Assembly (NCBI GenBank): GCA_900546605.1
Contig: URDV01000119.1
Location: forward strand, 1-6,992
Reading direction: 5' to 3'
Length of the DNA: 6,992 nucleotides
DNA from: an uncultured Prevotella sp.
Lineage (GTDB): Bacteria > Bacteroidota > Bacteroidia > Bacteroidales > Bacteroidaceae
Part shown: positions 6,386-6,992 of the stretch, one piece after another
Layout of the letters: the number at the start of each line of letters is the position of its first letter
Numbering within the stretch: the first letter of the stretch is position 1
Position numbers and translations under genes: made by a program
The notes under the pieces: generated by a model
The model's database searches: none
The model's input: the letters and a program-made list of their open reading frames with translations, nothing else
What the model was told of the DNA's origin: nothing

Positions 6386-6542
6386 CCAATTCTGATTTTT
6401 AGAAAATAAGCATACAATTTAAAATTCGTACATTATAACCTCATAGTCTAAAAACTCAAAACCAAGAAATAACCTAAAATCAAAACTAAAAACACATCTC
6501 GACCATAAAAAACCGTATCAGCTAAAATTTTCTTTCATTTTG
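6386..6542. other. A/T-rich spacer before the trp promoter
   Basis: About 157 bases with no gene, strong hairpin or recognised repeat. The plus strand is markedly A-rich with repeated AAAACTCAAAACC/AAAATCAAAAC-like runs. It may help the promoter at 6543 as an upstream A/T-rich element, but that is inference only. Confidence 0.5.
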
Positions 6543-6574
6543 TTTGGCTATATCACAGCAATACTATACATTTG
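6543..6574 (+). promoter_or_regulatory. Bacteroidota consensus promoter of the trp operon
   Basis: TTTG at 6543-6546 (the -33 box), a 20-base spacer, then TACATTTG at 6567-6574 (the -7 box). This matches the Bacteroidota primary sigma consensus TTTG-N19-21-TAnnTTTG exactly in both boxes and spacing. The transcript should start near 6580, about 20 bases before the leader peptide start and about 220 bases before trpB. Confidence 0.88.
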
Positions 6575-6602
6575 CAAGCGAAACAATAAAACAATAAACA
6601 TT

Positions 6603-6668
6603 ATGTTATACAGCATAGTAAATAATATGTATTGGTGGCGCTGCTTACAACTCTATGTCGTAAGCTGA
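6603..6668 (+). CDS. trpL: trp operon leader peptide with tandem Trp codons
   Basis: A 21-codon open frame beginning MLYSIVNNMYWWRCLQ and ending LYVVS before TGA (6666-6668). Two adjacent Trp codons lie at 6633-6638. Tandem Trp in so short a frame, located between a consensus promoter and a terminator just before trpB, is the hallmark of an attenuator leader peptide, whose translation senses charged tRNA-Trp. The peptide itself probably has no other job. The last codons (GTC GTA AGC) encode RNA segment 2 of the attenuator, so a ribosome reaching the stop covers that segment. A second in-frame ATG at 6627 would give a 13-codon peptide that keeps both Trp codons. The first ATG is preferred because of its A-rich leader, though this does not decide it. 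Confidence 0.85.
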   Translation: MLYSIVNNMYWWRCLQLYVVS

Positions 6669-6745
6669 TGCTTCGTACCCTGCACATTGAAATGCCATAG
6701 TTGATTATGATACTTCAAAGCGGCCCGTCAAGATAGCTTACGACG
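6643..6745 (+). promoter_or_regulatory. trp attenuator: pause and antiterminator pairings
   Basis: Segment 2, GTCGTAAGCT (6657-6666), pairs perfectly with segment 3, AGCTTACGAC (6735-6744), extendable by a G-U pair at each end. This is the antiterminator. It uses bases 6742-6745 of the terminator stem, so the two folds exclude each other. Segment 1, GCTTAC (6643-6648), can instead pair with GTAAGC (6660-6665) in segment 2, so segments 1 and 3 compete for it. A ribosome stalled at the Trp codons (6633-6638) would cover segment 1 and free segment 2, favouring read-through into trpB. A ribosome at the leader stop would cover segment 2 and allow termination. Confidence 0.85.
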
Positions 6746-6761
6746 AGGCCGCATTTTTTTT
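6720..6761 (+). terminator. trp attenuator terminator
   Basis: GCGGCC (6720-6725) pairs with GGCCGC (6747-6752), extended by CGTC (6726-6729) with GACG (6742-6745) across one bulged A (6746). That gives ten pairs, six of them in an all-G/C outer stem. Eight T follow at 6754-6761. It lies 41 bp before the trpB start and after the leader peptide, so it acts as a conditional premature terminator. Confidence 0.9.
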
Positions 6762-6802
6762 ACATATACACAACAACAAAACTTGCTAAAATCTACGTTT
6801 CT

Positions 6803-6992
6803 ATGAAATACGACGTTACAGAGAATGGTTACTTTGGCCGCTACGGCGGTGCTTACATACCCGAGATATTACAAAAGTGCGTGGCCGAATTGCGCAACAA
6901 CTATCGCAAAATTATTGATAGTGAAGCGTTTAAAAAAGAGTTTGACCAACTACTACGTGACTACGTGGGACGCCCCTCGCCCCTCTACCAGA
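6803..6992 (+). CDS. trpB: Tryptophan synthase beta subunit, N-terminal part (runs off the window)
   Basis: Only the first 63 codons are present; the frame is open to the window edge. TrpB is the PLP enzyme that condenses indole with L-serine to make L-tryptophan, in a complex with TrpA in the cytoplasm. The family opening is clear: NGYFGRYGGAYIPEIL (residues 7-22), then a helix with VAELRNNYRK, and RDYVGRPSPLYQ (52-63), the start of the conserved GRPTPL block. The PLP lysine lies beyond the window. The start codon follows an A-rich leader without a Shine-Dalgarno sequence. It is the first structural gene after the attenuator, as in Bacteroides-type trp operons that begin with trpB, so the remaining trp genes probably follow to the right. 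Confidence 0.95.
   Translation, partial: MKYDVTENGYFGRYGGAYIPEILQKCVAELRNNYRKIIDSEAFKKEFDQLLRDYVGRPSPLYQ

Overview
The window comes from the chromosome of a member of the Bacteroidota, most likely a Prevotella-like genus. Three things point there. The F-type ATP synthase genes have the Bacteroidota content and order: a small membrane protein, then atpB, atpE, atpF, atpH, atpA and atpG, with subunit a carrying a long signal-peptide-bearing N-terminal extension. The genes lack Shine-Dalgarno sequences and have A-rich leaders. A promoter near the right end matches the Bacteroidota consensus TTTG-N19-21-TAnnTTTG exactly. The last gene is trpB standing first in a trp operon, an order known from Bacteroides relatives. 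The genus is inferred, not shown.

Layout: 1-265 has no convincing gene and only a weak promoter candidate. 266-5956 is a seven-gene plus-strand operon for the F0 sector and most of F1: a four-helix AtpI-position protein, then subunits a, c, b, delta, alpha and gamma. Gene joints differ sharply: a 4-base overlap before atpB, 5 bases before atpG, but gaps of 106, 127 and 130 bases around atpE, after atpE and before atpA. The gaps on both sides of atpE hold clear hairpins, which may help set the high c-subunit yield. A strong intrinsic terminator (6010-6047) closes the operon. The genes for beta (atpD) and epsilon (atpC) are not in the window.

6048-6542 is non-coding. It contains a 185-bp inverted-repeat element (6201-6385) that looks like a miniature transposon (MITE), plus an extra single copy of its terminal repeat 80 bp upstream, followed by an A/T-rich stretch.

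6543-6992 is the start of a tryptophan biosynthesis operon with a complete ribosome-mediated attenuator: a consensus promoter, a 21-codon leader peptide with tandem Trp codons, mutually exclusive antiterminator and terminator pairings, and then the first 63 codons of trpB. This is the best-supported regulatory system in the window. The MITE-like element is the least explained feature.
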